A stretch of 54,325 nucleotides of DNA from HGM04593 sp045613945 (lineage in GTDB: Bacteria; Bacteroidota; Bacteroidia; Bacteroidales; Bacteroidaceae), in NCBI GenBank assembly GCA_045613945.1, contig JAZLBZ010000091.1, forward strand, positions 1 through 54,325. Direction: 5' to 3'. Position 1 is the first letter of the stretch. Each line of letters opens with the position of its first letter. The notes under the pieces are model-generated. The model worked only from the letters and a program-made list of their open reading frames with translations, was not told where the DNA came from and did not search any database. The translations under genes and the position numbers were made by a program. Of the stretch, positions 17,281 to 25,469 are shown piece by piece.

Positions 17281-17760
17281 ATGAAAAAACTACTTACACC
17301 CGGTGAAGCACTGAACAAGGCAGCAGCATACTGCACGCTGTGCGAGCGTTGCATTAGCGAAGTGAGCGCGAAACTCACTGCATGGGGCGTGCCAAGCGGC
17401 GAGCAGGAGAAAATCATTGCACGCCTCACCAATGAGAAGTTCATCGACGAGGCACGCTATTGCCGCGCCTTTGTCAACGACAAAGTGAAATTCAACCGTT
17501 GGGGGCGCATAAAGATAACAGCAGCGCTGCGTGAGAAGCACCTGCCACAAGAGCATATAAAAGAGGCGTTGGAGAATATTGACGAGGAGATTTACATACA
17601 ATCTCTCAAAGAGACCATCGAGATAAAGCGCCGCGAACTAAAGGGCAAGGATGATTTTTCCACACAGCAGAAAATCATACGCCACGCTGCAAGCCGAGGC
17701 TACGAGCCCTCGCTCATCATTTCAACCATAAAATACAAAGGCGATGAAATGGATTTCTGA
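17281..17760 (+). CDS. recX: regulatory protein RecX
   Basis: 159 residues. RecX binds RecA filaments and modulates recombination and the SOS response. The protein is made of three-helix repeats, with the diagnostic block FIDEARYCRAFVNDKVKFNRWGRIKI at the centre. The N-terminal repeat has LNKAAAYCTLCERC and SEVSAKLTAWGV. Length matches the family. The 3' end overlaps comF by 17 bases, so the two are translationally coupled. Confidence 0.92.
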   Translation: MKKLLTPGEALNKAAAYCTLCERCISEVSAKLTAWGVPSGEQEKIIARLTNEKFIDEARYCRAFVNDKVKFNRWGRIKITAALREKHLPQEHIKEALENIDEEIYIQSLKETIEIKRRELKGKDDFSTQQKIIRHAASRGYEPSLIISTIKYKGDEMDF

Positions 17761-18433
17761 CCTCATAGACCTCATTTTTCCACGCCACTGCTGCGTGTGT
17801 GGCGAGACACTCTCACGCCAAGAGCGCGATATATGCCTTGCCTGCCTCTATTCACTCCCCAAAATTGAGCCTCATCACAAGAAAGAGATTGAGCAGACAT
17901 TCTGGGGCAAGGTGGAGGTTGAACGTGCCACATCGTTCATGTACTACCGCAAAGGCTCGCCCTACAATGCACTGATGCACAGGCTCAAATACAAGAATGC
18001 GCCCGAGGTTGGCATTCGCCTAGCCGAGATGGCTGCAAAAGAACTGCTTGACAGCGGTTTCTTTGACGGCATAACACGCATCGTTCCCCTGCCGCTATCA
18101 AAGAAAAAACTACGAAAGAGAGGTTACAACCAAAGCGAATATATAGCTACGGGATTGTCCAATATAACAGGAATACCCGTTGACACAACGCTAGTGAAAC
18201 GCGACATTGCCAACGAGACGCAGACACACAAGAACCGCGATGAGCGCTGGGAGAACGTGAGGTACATATTCTCGGCAAACGACTGTGGTGATATGGAAAA
18301 CGAGCACGTGCTGCTGGTAGATGACATACTCACCACCGGTGCCACGCTCTGCAGTTGCGCAAGCACACTAAAGAGTGTCAGCAATTGCAGGATAAGCATA
18401 TTTACACTTGCATACACCTATAACGGGTTCTAG
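17744..18433 (+). CDS. comF: ComF-family phosphoribosyltransferase-like protein
   Basis: 229 residues. The N-terminal zinc-ribbon part has paired cysteines (CCVCGETL and DICLACLYSL). The C-terminal type I phosphoribosyltransferase fold shows the family motif VPLPLSKKKLRKRGYNQSEYIA and the PRPP-binding loop VLLVDDILTTGATL. ComF proteins are linked to DNA uptake in transformable bacteria, where they are thought to act with the helicase ComFA; here the gene is coupled to recX, which hints at a DNA-related role. The start overlaps the recX end. Confidence 0.92.
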   Translation: MKWISDLIDLIFPRHCCVCGETLSRQERDICLACLYSLPKIEPHHKKEIEQTFWGKVEVERATSFMYYRKGSPYNALMHRLKYKNAPEVGIRLAEMAAKELLDSGFFDGITRIVPLPLSKKKLRKRGYNQSEYIATGLSNITGIPVDTTLVKRDIANETQTHKNRDERWENVRYIFSANDCGDMENEHVLLVDDILTTGATLCSCASTLKSVSNCRISIFTLAYTYNGF

Positions 18434-18448
18434 AAAAAGTGAAAACGG

Positions 18449-18587
18449 AAAGCCGAGGTTTGATTAAACCGAGGGTTCGACAACATCGGCAGCAATAGGT
18501 CGCGCGTAGCATAGCTGAAGGTTATGCCGTGCGGGTTGCGGAAAGACGATGTTGTCAAAGCTGAAAGACAAAAAAAAGCGGGAGCAG
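18449..18587 (+). repeat. structured intergenic repeat, copy A
   Basis: A leader module (about 18449-18480, ending in AAACCGAGGGTTCGAC) is followed by a hairpin element whose outer stem pairs 18479-18488 (GACAACATCG) with 18547-18556 over 10 perfect base pairs. The interior has GC-rich inverted pieces. Bases 18482-18580 are identical to 18822-18920. This is the first of three related units in the 668-base gap after comF, where no coding frame is convincing. Confidence 0.85.
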
Positions 18588-18608
18588 GTTAAAGCGCACG
18601 AAGTGCGG

Positions 18609-18722
18609 TTAAAGCCGAAGTTTGATTAAACCGAGGGTTCGTCAAAGCCAACAGCAGTCAGTCGCGGGTAGCACAGCCGCAGTTTGAGCCCCGCGGGATG
18701 CGATTAGTTGGCTTTGTCAAAG
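18609..18722 (+). repeat. structured intergenic repeat, copy B (diverged stem)
   Basis: It has the same leader module as copy A (18609-18640) and the same kind of interior (GTCGCGGGTAGCACAGC against GTCGCGCGTAGCATAGC in copy A). Its outer stem is a different sequence: CAAAGCCAAC at 18643-18652 pairs with GTTGGCTTTG at 18707-18716. Pairing is kept although both arms changed. A third leader fragment lies at 18732-18752. Confidence 0.82.
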
Positions 18723-18821
18723 CTAAACAATAACCGAGGGTTCGACAAAGCTGCGAGTAAGCGAGCAAAAGCCAAGTTTGCTTGAACTTTTACTGTGAGC
18801 GAGAGCTGGTTCAATAAAATT

Positions 18822-18927
18822 AACATCGGCAGCAATAGGTCGCGCGTAGCATAGCTGAAGGTTATGCCGTGCGGGTTGCGGAAAGACGATGTTGTCAAAG
18901 CTGAAAGACAAAAAAAAGCGAGAGCAG
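18822..18927 (+). repeat. structured intergenic repeat, copy C
   Basis: Identical to copy A over 99 bases (18822-18920 against 18482-18580), but the left arm lacks the first bases of the outer stem, leaving a 7-bp stem. The leader module is replaced by unrelated sequence. Such exact identity over noncoding DNA points to recent duplication or gene conversion. Confidence 0.88.
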
Positions 18928-19030
18928 AGGAAAAGTTTACTTTTACTCTGCGAAGTTGGTGCTGTTAAAACGAGTAGCATACGAATTTACGAATTTAAAA
19001 CACCAAAAACTAAATAAATATCGCAAGGTG

Positions 19031-19061
19031 TTTGGTAATATAAATAATATTCCTACCTTCG
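19031..19061 (+). promoter_or_regulatory. Bacteroidetes-type promoter of the sugar kinase fusion gene
   Basis: TTTG (19031-19034), 19 bp, TACCTTCG (19054-19061; one base off TAnnTTTG). The leader to ATG 19102 would be about 34 bases. Confidence 0.65.
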
Positions 19062-19101
19062 CATAATTGCATATCTGATTCATAGAATAAAACATACGAT
19101 A

Positions 19102-20238
19102 ATGAGCAAGAAAGTATTTGTATCGGGATGCTACGATATGCTCCACTCGGGTCACGTGGCATTTTTCAAGGAAGCCGCAACACACGGCGACCTCTACGTA
19201 GGTATTGGCTCAGATGCCACCATACGCGAACTCAAGGACCGCAAGACCATCAACACAGAACAGGAGCGCCTTTACATGGTGAAGGCTATCCGTTACGTAA
19301 AGGATGCATTCATCAACAGCGGCAGTGGCATGCTCGACTTTGAGGAGGATGTAAAGCGCCTCAAGCCCGATATCTTTTTTGTAAACAGCGACGGCTATAC
19401 CCCGGGAAAGAAACGTTTCTGCGAGGCTAACGGCATTGAACTTGTCGTAAGCACCCGCATCCCCGAGGCAGGCTTGCCAACACGCTCAACAACAGCGCTG
19501 CGCCAGGAGTGCAAGATTCCCTACCGCATTGACCTTGCCGGCGGCTGGCTGGACCAACCCTATGTGAGCAAGTATCACGGTGGTCCTGTACTCACCATCA
19601 GCATTGAGCCCGACTACGACTTCAACAACCGAGGCGGTATGAGCACATCATCGCGCAAGGCTGCCATTGAAATGTGGCACATAGATATCCCCGAAGGCGA
19701 CCGCGAGACACTCGCCAAGATGGTATTCCGCTACGAGAACCCTCCCGGAAGCCCATACATCAGCGGCTCACAGGATGCCATTGGCATTGTCATGCCGGGA
19801 CTAAACCGTCTGAACTACGACGGTGGATACTGGCCCGAGAATATTGAGAGCGTAAAGGATGACGACGTGCTCGACTTCATTGAGAAGAACCTGTGGCTAG
19901 TGCCACTTGCGCCACGCGACAGCAGTTATGACGTGCTTGCCGACACACATATTGACAAGGAAGGAGCAAAGGCGCTTGCCGATGCTGCCGACGACTGCTG
20001 GAAGGCACTACTTGCAAAGGATGTGACTGCGTGGGGAAAGGCCTGCACAGCATCCTTTGAGGCACAGATAGCAATGTTCCCCAACATGGTATCGCCACAC
20101 GTCCAGAAGGCTATAGACGAGTATAAGGACAAGGTAAAAGGCTACAAAATCACAGGCGCCGGCGGCGGCGGCTATCTTGTCCTCATCAATGACACACCAA
20201 TTGAGGAAGCAATACAGATTAGAATAAGACGAAAATAA
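19102..20238 (+). CDS. nucleotidyltransferase / GHMP-kinase-like fusion protein
   Basis: 378 residues in two domains. Residues 1 to about 130 form a cytidylyltransferase-type Rossmann domain, with VSGCYDMLHSGHVAFFKEA (HxGH nucleotide-binding motif) and the family's Lys/Arg block AIRYVKD. Residues from about 140 resemble a GHMP sugar kinase: RIDLAGGWLDQP, a Ser-rich phosphate loop GGMSTSSRKAA, and the C-terminal GAGGGGYLV. Together they suggest a bifunctional enzyme that phosphorylates a sugar and activates it with a nucleotide, as in heptose or fucose activation for surface glycans. The exact sugar is unknown. It is much shorter than the fucokinase/pyrophosphorylase Fkp. Confidence 0.85.
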   Translation: MSKKVFVSGCYDMLHSGHVAFFKEAATHGDLYVGIGSDATIRELKDRKTINTEQERLYMVKAIRYVKDAFINSGSGMLDFEEDVKRLKPDIFFVNSDGYTPGKKRFCEANGIELVVSTRIPEAGLPTRSTTALRQECKIPYRIDLAGGWLDQPYVSKYHGGPVLTISIEPDYDFNNRGGMSTSSRKAAIEMWHIDIPEGDRETLAKMVFRYENPPGSPYISGSQDAIGIVMPGLNRLNYDGGYWPENIESVKDDDVLDFIEKNLWLVPLAPRDSSYDVLADTHIDKEGAKALADAADDCWKALLAKDVTAWGKACTASFEAQIAMFPNMVSPHVQKAIDEYKDKVKGYKITGAGGGGYLVLINDTPIEEAIQIRIRRK

Positions 20239-20248
20239 CCACTGATAC

Positions 20249-20300
20249 AAAAAGAGTTGGGAGTTCAATCTTAATTGGTTTGAACTCCCAACTCTTTTTC
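20249..20300. terminator. strong bidirectional-looking terminator
   Basis: A perfect 20-bp stem (20249-20268 with 20280-20299), 11-base loop, ending in TTTTT. It lies 10 bases after the stop of the fusion gene and marks the boundary to the accessory cluster. Confidence 0.92.
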
Positions 20301-20366
20301 ATGCAAATACCGGTTTAATTTGGCTAAAAATAAAACTCTAGAGATATGATTTTAAACTTTTTAATA

Positions 20367-20374
20367 TATATTTG
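20367..20374 (+). promoter_or_regulatory. -7 element before the accessory cluster
   Basis: TATATTTG matches TAnnTTTG; the upstream half (TATG at 20345-20348, 18 bp away) is weak. It would give a leader of about 75 bases to ATG 20457. Confidence 0.5.
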
Positions 20375-20456
20375 CAGATATTAGCAGCACTTATCCCCAT
20401 TACACTAATTGAGAATGAGATAGATAAAAAAAGGGGGCAAATACAAGTTTATAGAA

Positions 20457-23204
20457 ATGAAAAAAGTGAAGATTTTTATTGAAAAGATAGACAAGCCTTT
20501 GGATTTTACGATATTTATTCTGTGTATCGTTGGTATTGTTGCCGAAATGTTCTGCCCCGCCAGTTCACCTTTAGGCACATTGTCTTCAACACCGTTCGAG
20601 ACAGTCTTTGGCTTGGCAGGCCTTGCATATTGCCTCTACCACACCTGCGTATTCTTCTTTTCTCCCATTAAACGTGACTGGATTCTGACAAAAGGCCGTT
20701 TCCTGCTAAAGGTGGTCAACTATGTGCTGTTGGTTCCATTCATTCTGGTATCGGGCATTCACATACACGAAAAATGCACAAAGGAGGAGTACTCGCCAAA
20801 GAACCTGTTCTACGAGGAGAACCTATACACATACAGTCATGCCGACATTGACACATTAGGTTTGGCGGGAACTGCTAGTACAGACGAGTGGGAACTGAAT
20901 GCGCACGACCTGGCAATCAAGGATTCCGTTATCATAAGACAGGAGAAATTACCCGCATCCATATCCAAGACACAAGAGGACCCCACCCTGTTCTGGACAA
21001 TATATTGTCACTTCATTGACCCGGGTAACCAGCATATGACAACATCGGTCAGCGGCCGCCGCACAACAGCCCTTGTCTCAACATTGGGATTTTTCCTTTT
21101 GAACGGTTTACTGATATCCATGCTCATAAGTTGGTTTGACCGCCGCAGAGAACAATGGCAGAACGGCGATATCAGATATGGCCTTCTGGCCTTTATGTGC
21201 AAACGGGTTGCAGTTGTAATTGGAGCAAACGAATCATCGCCAATCATCATCAAGAAACTATTGATGAACTTGGGAGAAAAGCCGGTAAATTATGTAATTC
21301 TCCTTACTAATGAAGATGTAAAAAAGGTCAGGGAGCAGATAGCCTCATATCTTACCGACAGTGAAAAGAGACGGGTAATCATCTACAATGGCCAGTTGGA
21401 TTCCATTGAGGAGATATACAAGTTGAGCATCAAACGCGCAACAGAGATATACGTCTTAGGAGAATGCTCAAACGACGATATATCGCAGAGTTATCACGAC
21501 ACCCAGAACATGAGGTGCGTCCACAACATCGCAAGTTATCTCACAGACAAATGTGTTGAACGGAAAATTGTCTGCAGGGTATTGTTTGAGTACCAGACGA
21601 CATACTCGGTGTTCCAGTTCTCGGATTTGCCCGAGAACATCAGGCAACATCTTGTCTTCATCCCTTTCAACACATACGAGAACTGGGCGCAGCGTGTGCT
21701 TGTAAAAGGAGAATACAGCGAATCGGTAAAAAAGATTCTGCCTGCAATGCGCAGGATTGATATGCAACCGACTACGCTGAACAGCATTCTGCATCCGATT
21801 ATCAACTTGGCGCAATCAATGATGCCCAAGAATAATGACGAGGAACGCAAGATTCTGTACACCCCGCTCGATGGCAGCGGCATAGGCGCCAAGTCAAAAG
21901 AGCATGTACATTTCATTGTTGTGGGAATGTCCAAGATGGGTATTGCTATGGCAATACAGGCTGCACAGGTAGCCCACTATCCAAACTTCTCTACAGGCAA
22001 GAAGGATGAGAATGGCAATATCGTACGTAATCCCAGCCTAATCAGGACCAAGATTACATTCATTGACAGCAATGCAGATAAGGAGATGGATTTCTTTATG
22101 GGACGCCACCAGAACCTTTTCGCACTTTCACGTCATAGGTATATCGATGCCAGCAACGGCGTTAAAGTATCAATGCCCGAGTGGAGCGACCCGATGCTTG
22201 ACAATAACAACGAATACAAGATGCAGGGCGAGAATTTCATTGACACAGAATGGGAGTTTGTCAAGGGTGGAATTGAGTGCCCCGCTGTTGCAGACTATCT
22301 AAAAGAGGCAGCAGCAATGGCCGACAAGAGGAATGAGAGCCACTCACTGCTGACAATAGCAATATGCCACCCATTGGCACATGAAGCAATCGCATCGGCA
22401 CTGTATATGCCGGGTGAGATATACGACAACGCTCAACAAATCCTGGTCTACCAGAGAGAGGCCTCGGACATTGTATATAACCTTAGCAGCAAAGACGACA
22501 TATACACATCACTGGCAACCAAGTACAAGAGATATACTAAACTTCGTCCGTTCGGAATGAAGTATGCCGACTTCACAATGGACAAGAACAACTATTACAA
22601 GGCGCAGTTGTGCAATTATGTATACACCTTGATATTTGACAAAAATATAGACAACAGCATTATTCCTCAAAGGATTGAGAGCATGCAGATTTCGAAGAAG
22701 AACGAAGAGAATATGCTAAGAGCCCGGAGTGAATGGAAGAAACTACCTATATTCAACAAGTGGTCAAACAGATATTTGGCAAACAGTTTCGAGAACAAAT
22801 TAAGAAGCATCGGCGCAAATTATGACGATATCAATTTGCACTACAGTACGATGTGCTCACTGTTCGAGAAGAACAAGGAGTATATGGCCGAGTGTGAGCA
22901 CAACAGGTGGAATGTACAGCAACTGCTGATGGGTTTCAGAGCCTACAAAGACAGCGAACTGAAAGAGTTCAGAAGACTGCAGCAAGAAAAGTCTTCTAAC
23001 AATAATGCACAAGCAAAATTCAAGGAGTTCAAGGAGAAGATGAAGGCAAGCCCTGAGAAACTGCACCTCAACATCTGTTCAGTCTCCCTGCTGAACGAAC
23101 TTGACAGTGCTGCCGAAGAGTATGACCGGATACTGAACAGTTCGATACCGGCGATATTAAAATGCATTGAGACACACAACAAGAGAACAAACAAGAACGC
23201 ATAA
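20457..23204 (+). CDS. CASTOR/POLLUX-like putative ion channel with C-terminal RyR domain
   Basis: 915 residues. Hydrophobic spans are seen at about 17-32, 49-68, 82-103 and 203-226. Before the last one lies a pore-loop-like stretch, FWTIYCHFIDPGNQH (about 179-193), followed by a GLLISMLISWFDRR helix; this layout resembles CASTOR/POLLUX and related RCK-gated channels. Two Rossmann-like domains follow, starting at about 250 (VAVVIGANESS) and 485 (FIVVGMSKMGIAMA). The C-terminus (about 808-905) looks like a RyR domain: EHNRWNVQQLLMGF and later LNELDSAAEEYDRIL. I infer a membrane channel gated by cytosolic ligand-binding domains, a possible effector of this cluster. The stop overlaps the next start in TAATG. 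Confidence 0.75.
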   Translation: MKKVKIFIEKIDKPLDFTIFILCIVGIVAEMFCPASSPLGTLSSTPFETVFGLAGLAYCLYHTCVFFFSPIKRDWILTKGRFLLKVVNYVLLVPFILVSGIHIHEKCTKEEYSPKNLFYEENLYTYSHADIDTLGLAGTASTDEWELNAHDLAIKDSVIIRQEKLPASISKTQEDPTLFWTIYCHFIDPGNQHMTTSVSGRRTTALVSTLGFFLLNGLLISMLISWFDRRREQWQNGDIRYGLLAFMCKRVAVVIGANESSPIIIKKLLMNLGEKPVNYVILLTNEDVKKVREQIASYLTDSEKRRVIIYNGQLDSIEEIYKLSIKRATEIYVLGECSNDDISQSYHDTQNMRCVHNIASYLTDKCVERKIVCRVLFEYQTTYSVFQFSDLPENIRQHLVFIPFNTYENWAQRVLVKGEYSESVKKILPAMRRIDMQPTTLNSILHPIINLAQSMMPKNNDEERKILYTPLDGSGIGAKSKEHVHFIVVGMSKMGIAMAIQAAQVAHYPNFSTGKKDENGNIVRNPSLIRTKITFIDSNADKEMDFFMGRHQNLFALSRHRYIDASNGVKVSMPEWSDPMLDNNNEYKMQGENFIDTEWEFVKGGIECPAVADYLKEAAAMADKRNESHSLLTIAICHPLAHEAIASALYMPGEIYDNAQQILVYQREASDIVYNLSSKDDIYTSLATKYKRYTKLRPFGMKYADFTMDKNNYYKAQLCNYVYTLIFDKNIDNSIIPQRIESMQISKKNEENMLRARSEWKKLPIFNKWSNRYLANSFENKLRSIGANYDDINLHYSTMCSLFEKNKEYMAECEHNRWNVQQLLMGFRAYKDSELKEFRRLQQEKSSNNNAQAKFKEFKEKMKASPEKLHLNICSVSLLNELDSAAEEYDRILNSSIPAILKCIETHNKRTNKNA

Positions 23205-23776
23205 TGACCGACCAGCAGATAATAGAAGCATTGATAGCCCGGGACGGGAGGGTCACGCAGCAATTCTTCTTTGAGAGTTGCCGCCCACTCTTCCTGAGCA
23301 TAATACGCAATGTCTTCTCATACGATGTAGACTATGACGAGTTTGTAAACGAGTTCTATCTGCACCTTATGGAAAACGACGCATACCGCCTAAGGCAGTT
23401 CCAGGGACGCAGCAGCATCTATCAATGGATGAAAGTCATTGCTATACGCTATTTCATTGCAAAGCGCAACAGCATGATAGATATGGAGGCAAAAGAACTT
23501 CTTACTGATAGCGTTGCACACAGTGAGAGCGTCGACAACGAAAGTAGCCTGACTGCAAGAATAGACATAGAACAACTGTTTGCGCTCATGCCTAACAAGC
23601 GCTACGCATACGTCATTAGGCGTCTGGTTCTGGAAGAGGCCGAACCAAAGACGGTAGCAGAGGAGCTATGCACCAATGTCGACAACCTGTACAATATAAA
23701 GAAACGTGCTATTGCAGCACTTACCGAGATAGCACTTAAAGAAATTGGGAAATATGAAAAAGAGAGCAATAAATAA
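23204..23776 (+). CDS. ECF-type RNA polymerase sigma factor of the accessory cluster
   Basis: 190 residues. Region 2 is seen as DYDEFVNEFYLHLMEN followed by FQGRSSIYQWMKVIAIRYF; region 4 as LMPNKRYAYVIRRLVLEEAEPK with the helix-turn-helix VAEELCTNVDNLYNIKKRA. It has no close similarity to the sigma factor at 2118. Its ATG overlaps the stop of the channel gene (TAATG), and its own 3' end overlaps the next gene by 23 bases, so the three are translationally coupled. A sigma factor inside a gene cluster of this kind suggests inducible transcription of the cluster itself or of a linked regulon. Confidence 0.9.
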   Translation: MTDQQIIEALIARDGRVTQQFFFESCRPLFLSIIRNVFSYDVDYDEFVNEFYLHLMENDAYRLRQFQGRSSIYQWMKVIAIRYFIAKRNSMIDMEAKELLTDSVAHSESVDNESSLTARIDIEQLFALMPNKRYAYVIRRLVLEEAEPKTVAEELCTNVDNLYNIKKRAIAALTEIALKEIGKYEKESNK

Positions 23777-24887
23777 CATCCCGGACGAAATTGTAGCAGC
23801 ATTCCTTGACGGCAATGCAACGGCCAATGAAAGCCGTGAGTTGCTTGATGCACTCACCTGTGATGCAGAACTTAGAGAATTGTTGCATATTTCCCAATCG
23901 GTCGATACCGAAATGGGATTCAGCACCCGCGATTGCGAGTTCCTGCCAATGGCGGCTATGGCAGCCACCACCGGCAATGAGAATCTGTGTAGCCTTGAAT
24001 GCGAGAAATACATTCTCAACAAACTGGACATAGCATTCAACGAAGAGCAACTTTTAAACAACGCAATACAAAAAGGCTGGCAAAAGAAGGATGGAACTGC
24101 GTTGCACAACATTGGCCGCCACCTTGAGGAGAAAGGGCTTGTCGTTACCCGCCGATACAAATGCTGCATTGACGATGTTCTCGAAGCCCTTGAGAAGAGA
24201 GATTTTCTCATTGCGGCCGTTGATGGCGGCGAACTGCTGGACAACAATCCCCAAGAGGGCAACGAGGACATACTTGCCGAAATCCCCGACCACACTGTTG
24301 TAATAATCTCCTGCAACAAAGAGAAGGGGGAGATAACCATATACGACCCCAACTCCATGAACAGAGAAGACACCTACCCCATTGGACAATTCATTAATGC
24401 CTGGAACGATTCAAAGAACTATTTAATAACCACAAACACCAAAAATATGAAAACATACACTCCAAAGCCAATAGACATCTCAGATGTCGAACTCACTGAG
24501 GACCTGAACGAACTGCGCGAAGCAATTGCAGAAAATGCACACGATGTGTGGGCTATTGACCGCATAGCTCAAGGCTGGAGCTATGGTCCACAGCGCGATG
24601 ATGCAAAGAAAGAGACCCCATGCATGGTTCCCTACTCACAGTTGCCCGAAAGCGAAAAGGATTTTGACCGTAAAATGGCAATCAACACCATCAAATTGCT
24701 TAAGAAACTGGGCTATGACCTTATCAAGCGCGAGGATACAGAACTATACAAGGTACTCAAGGAGCGCATACGCAACTCACAACAGGAGTTCCATTGCCCA
24801 CATTGCAACTGCGTAATATACAAGAAACAGGTGTTCTGCGACCGATGCGGCAGCAGAATTGACATTGATTGGTCACTGTATGAATAA
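23754..24887 (+). CDS. anti-sigma-like / C39-like peptidase / RyR / zinc-ribbon protein
   Basis: 377 residues from ATG 23754 (a TTG at 23745 is also in frame). Residues 1-60 (IPDEIVAAFLDGNAT, then DAELRELL) resemble the N-terminus of cytoplasmic anti-sigma factors. Residues about 75-225 fit a papain-fold C39-like peptidase: a Cys in NLCSLECEKYIL, then GWQKKDGTALHNIGRHLEEKG, DHTVVIIS with the His, and YDPNS with the Asp, so the catalytic residues seem present. Residues 232-322 are a full RyR domain (AENAHDVWAIDRIAQGWSYG, VPYSQLPESEKDFDR). The C-terminus is a zinc ribbon (CPHC and CDRCG, about 348-366). A second ATG at 24447 sits exactly at the start of the RyR domain. Confidence 0.82.
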   Translation: MKKRAINNIPDEIVAAFLDGNATANESRELLDALTCDAELRELLHISQSVDTEMGFSTRDCEFLPMAAMAATTGNENLCSLECEKYILNKLDIAFNEEQLLNNAIQKGWQKKDGTALHNIGRHLEEKGLVVTRRYKCCIDDVLEALEKRDFLIAAVDGGELLDNNPQEGNEDILAEIPDHTVVIISCNKEKGEITIYDPNSMNREDTYPIGQFINAWNDSKNYLITTNTKNMKTYTPKPIDISDVELTEDLNELREAIAENAHDVWAIDRIAQGWSYGPQRDDAKKETPCMVPYSQLPESEKDFDRKMAINTIKLLKKLGYDLIKREDTELYKVLKERIRNSQQEFHCPHCNCVIYKKQVFCDRCGSRIDIDWSLYE

Positions 24888-24899
24888 CAGAATGGTATC

Positions 24900-25361
24900 A
24901 TGGAGAAAACACAAATAAAGGAACTGTGCATAAAGAAAGAAAAGGAACTGCTCGAAGCCTATTTTGGCAACATGGTCAACGAAACGGCTCACGGACAACC
25001 CGAGAGTATCGAAGGATATGACAAAGAATTGCCTTTGAGGATAGAATGTGAATATAAAGAGTTCCTGCAAGCGCTTTGGAAAAAGATTGCACCCAATGAC
25101 CCGCGCTCTTTGGAAAAGATACTCGATGAGCAGAAGTTGCGCAAACTAATGACCGAAGACGACAGGGAGGGGGTTGAAAATGCATATAAAAAAGCCGAGG
25201 AACAGACTCTTTGGGAAAGAATAACACATACCAACCATAAAGATGTCACGTTCTACAAAGGATTGCTCGAAGAGTACACCCGCGAATTACTTCTGTGTAC
25301 AAGATGCGACTTCCTTGAAGAGGCTTTAGGAGAGGAGATAAACAACAAGGCATTTGAATAG
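24900..25361 (+). CDS. small helical protein, unknown
   Basis: 153 residues, not recognised. It is strongly charged and predicted helical throughout, with no signal peptide or membrane span. Recognisable stretches are IKELCIKKEKELLEAYFGNM near the N-terminus and LLLCTRCDFLEEALGEE near the C-terminus. It starts 12 bases after the RyR/zinc-ribbon gene and is the last gene before a probable internal promoter at 25411-25440, so it belongs to the first transcription unit of the cluster. Confidence 0.75.
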   Translation: MEKTQIKELCIKKEKELLEAYFGNMVNETAHGQPESIEGYDKELPLRIECEYKEFLQALWKKIAPNDPRSLEKILDEQKLRKLMTEDDREGVENAYKKAEEQTLWERITHTNHKDVTFYKGLLEEYTRELLLCTRCDFLEEALGEEINNKAFE

Positions 25362-25410
25362 CATCATCAATGCAGGCAATATCCCAAGCCAAATGGCCTC
25401 ATTTGTCTGT

Positions 25411-25440
25411 TTTGCCACATTTATTATAACAGTACTTTTA
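25411..25440 (+). promoter_or_regulatory. probable promoter of the SIR2-TIR/STAND unit
   Basis: TTTG (25411-25414), 18 bp, TACTTTTA (25433-25440; one base off consensus), in a 108-base gap. The leader to ATG 25470 would be about 24 bases. Confidence 0.5.
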
Positions 25441-25469
25441 TCCTAAACATATAACAAGAAAAAGAGACT

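Noticed and set aside
18449..18760. tRNA-like GGGTTCGA pieces repeated three times
   Set aside because: They resemble a T-arm, but no acceptor stem, anticodon arm or CCA end can be built around them; they belong to the leader modules of the repeats.
18449..18927. Possible CRISPR array
   Set aside because: The repeated units are long (about 100 bases), imperfect, unevenly spaced and internally structured, with no cas genes nearby.
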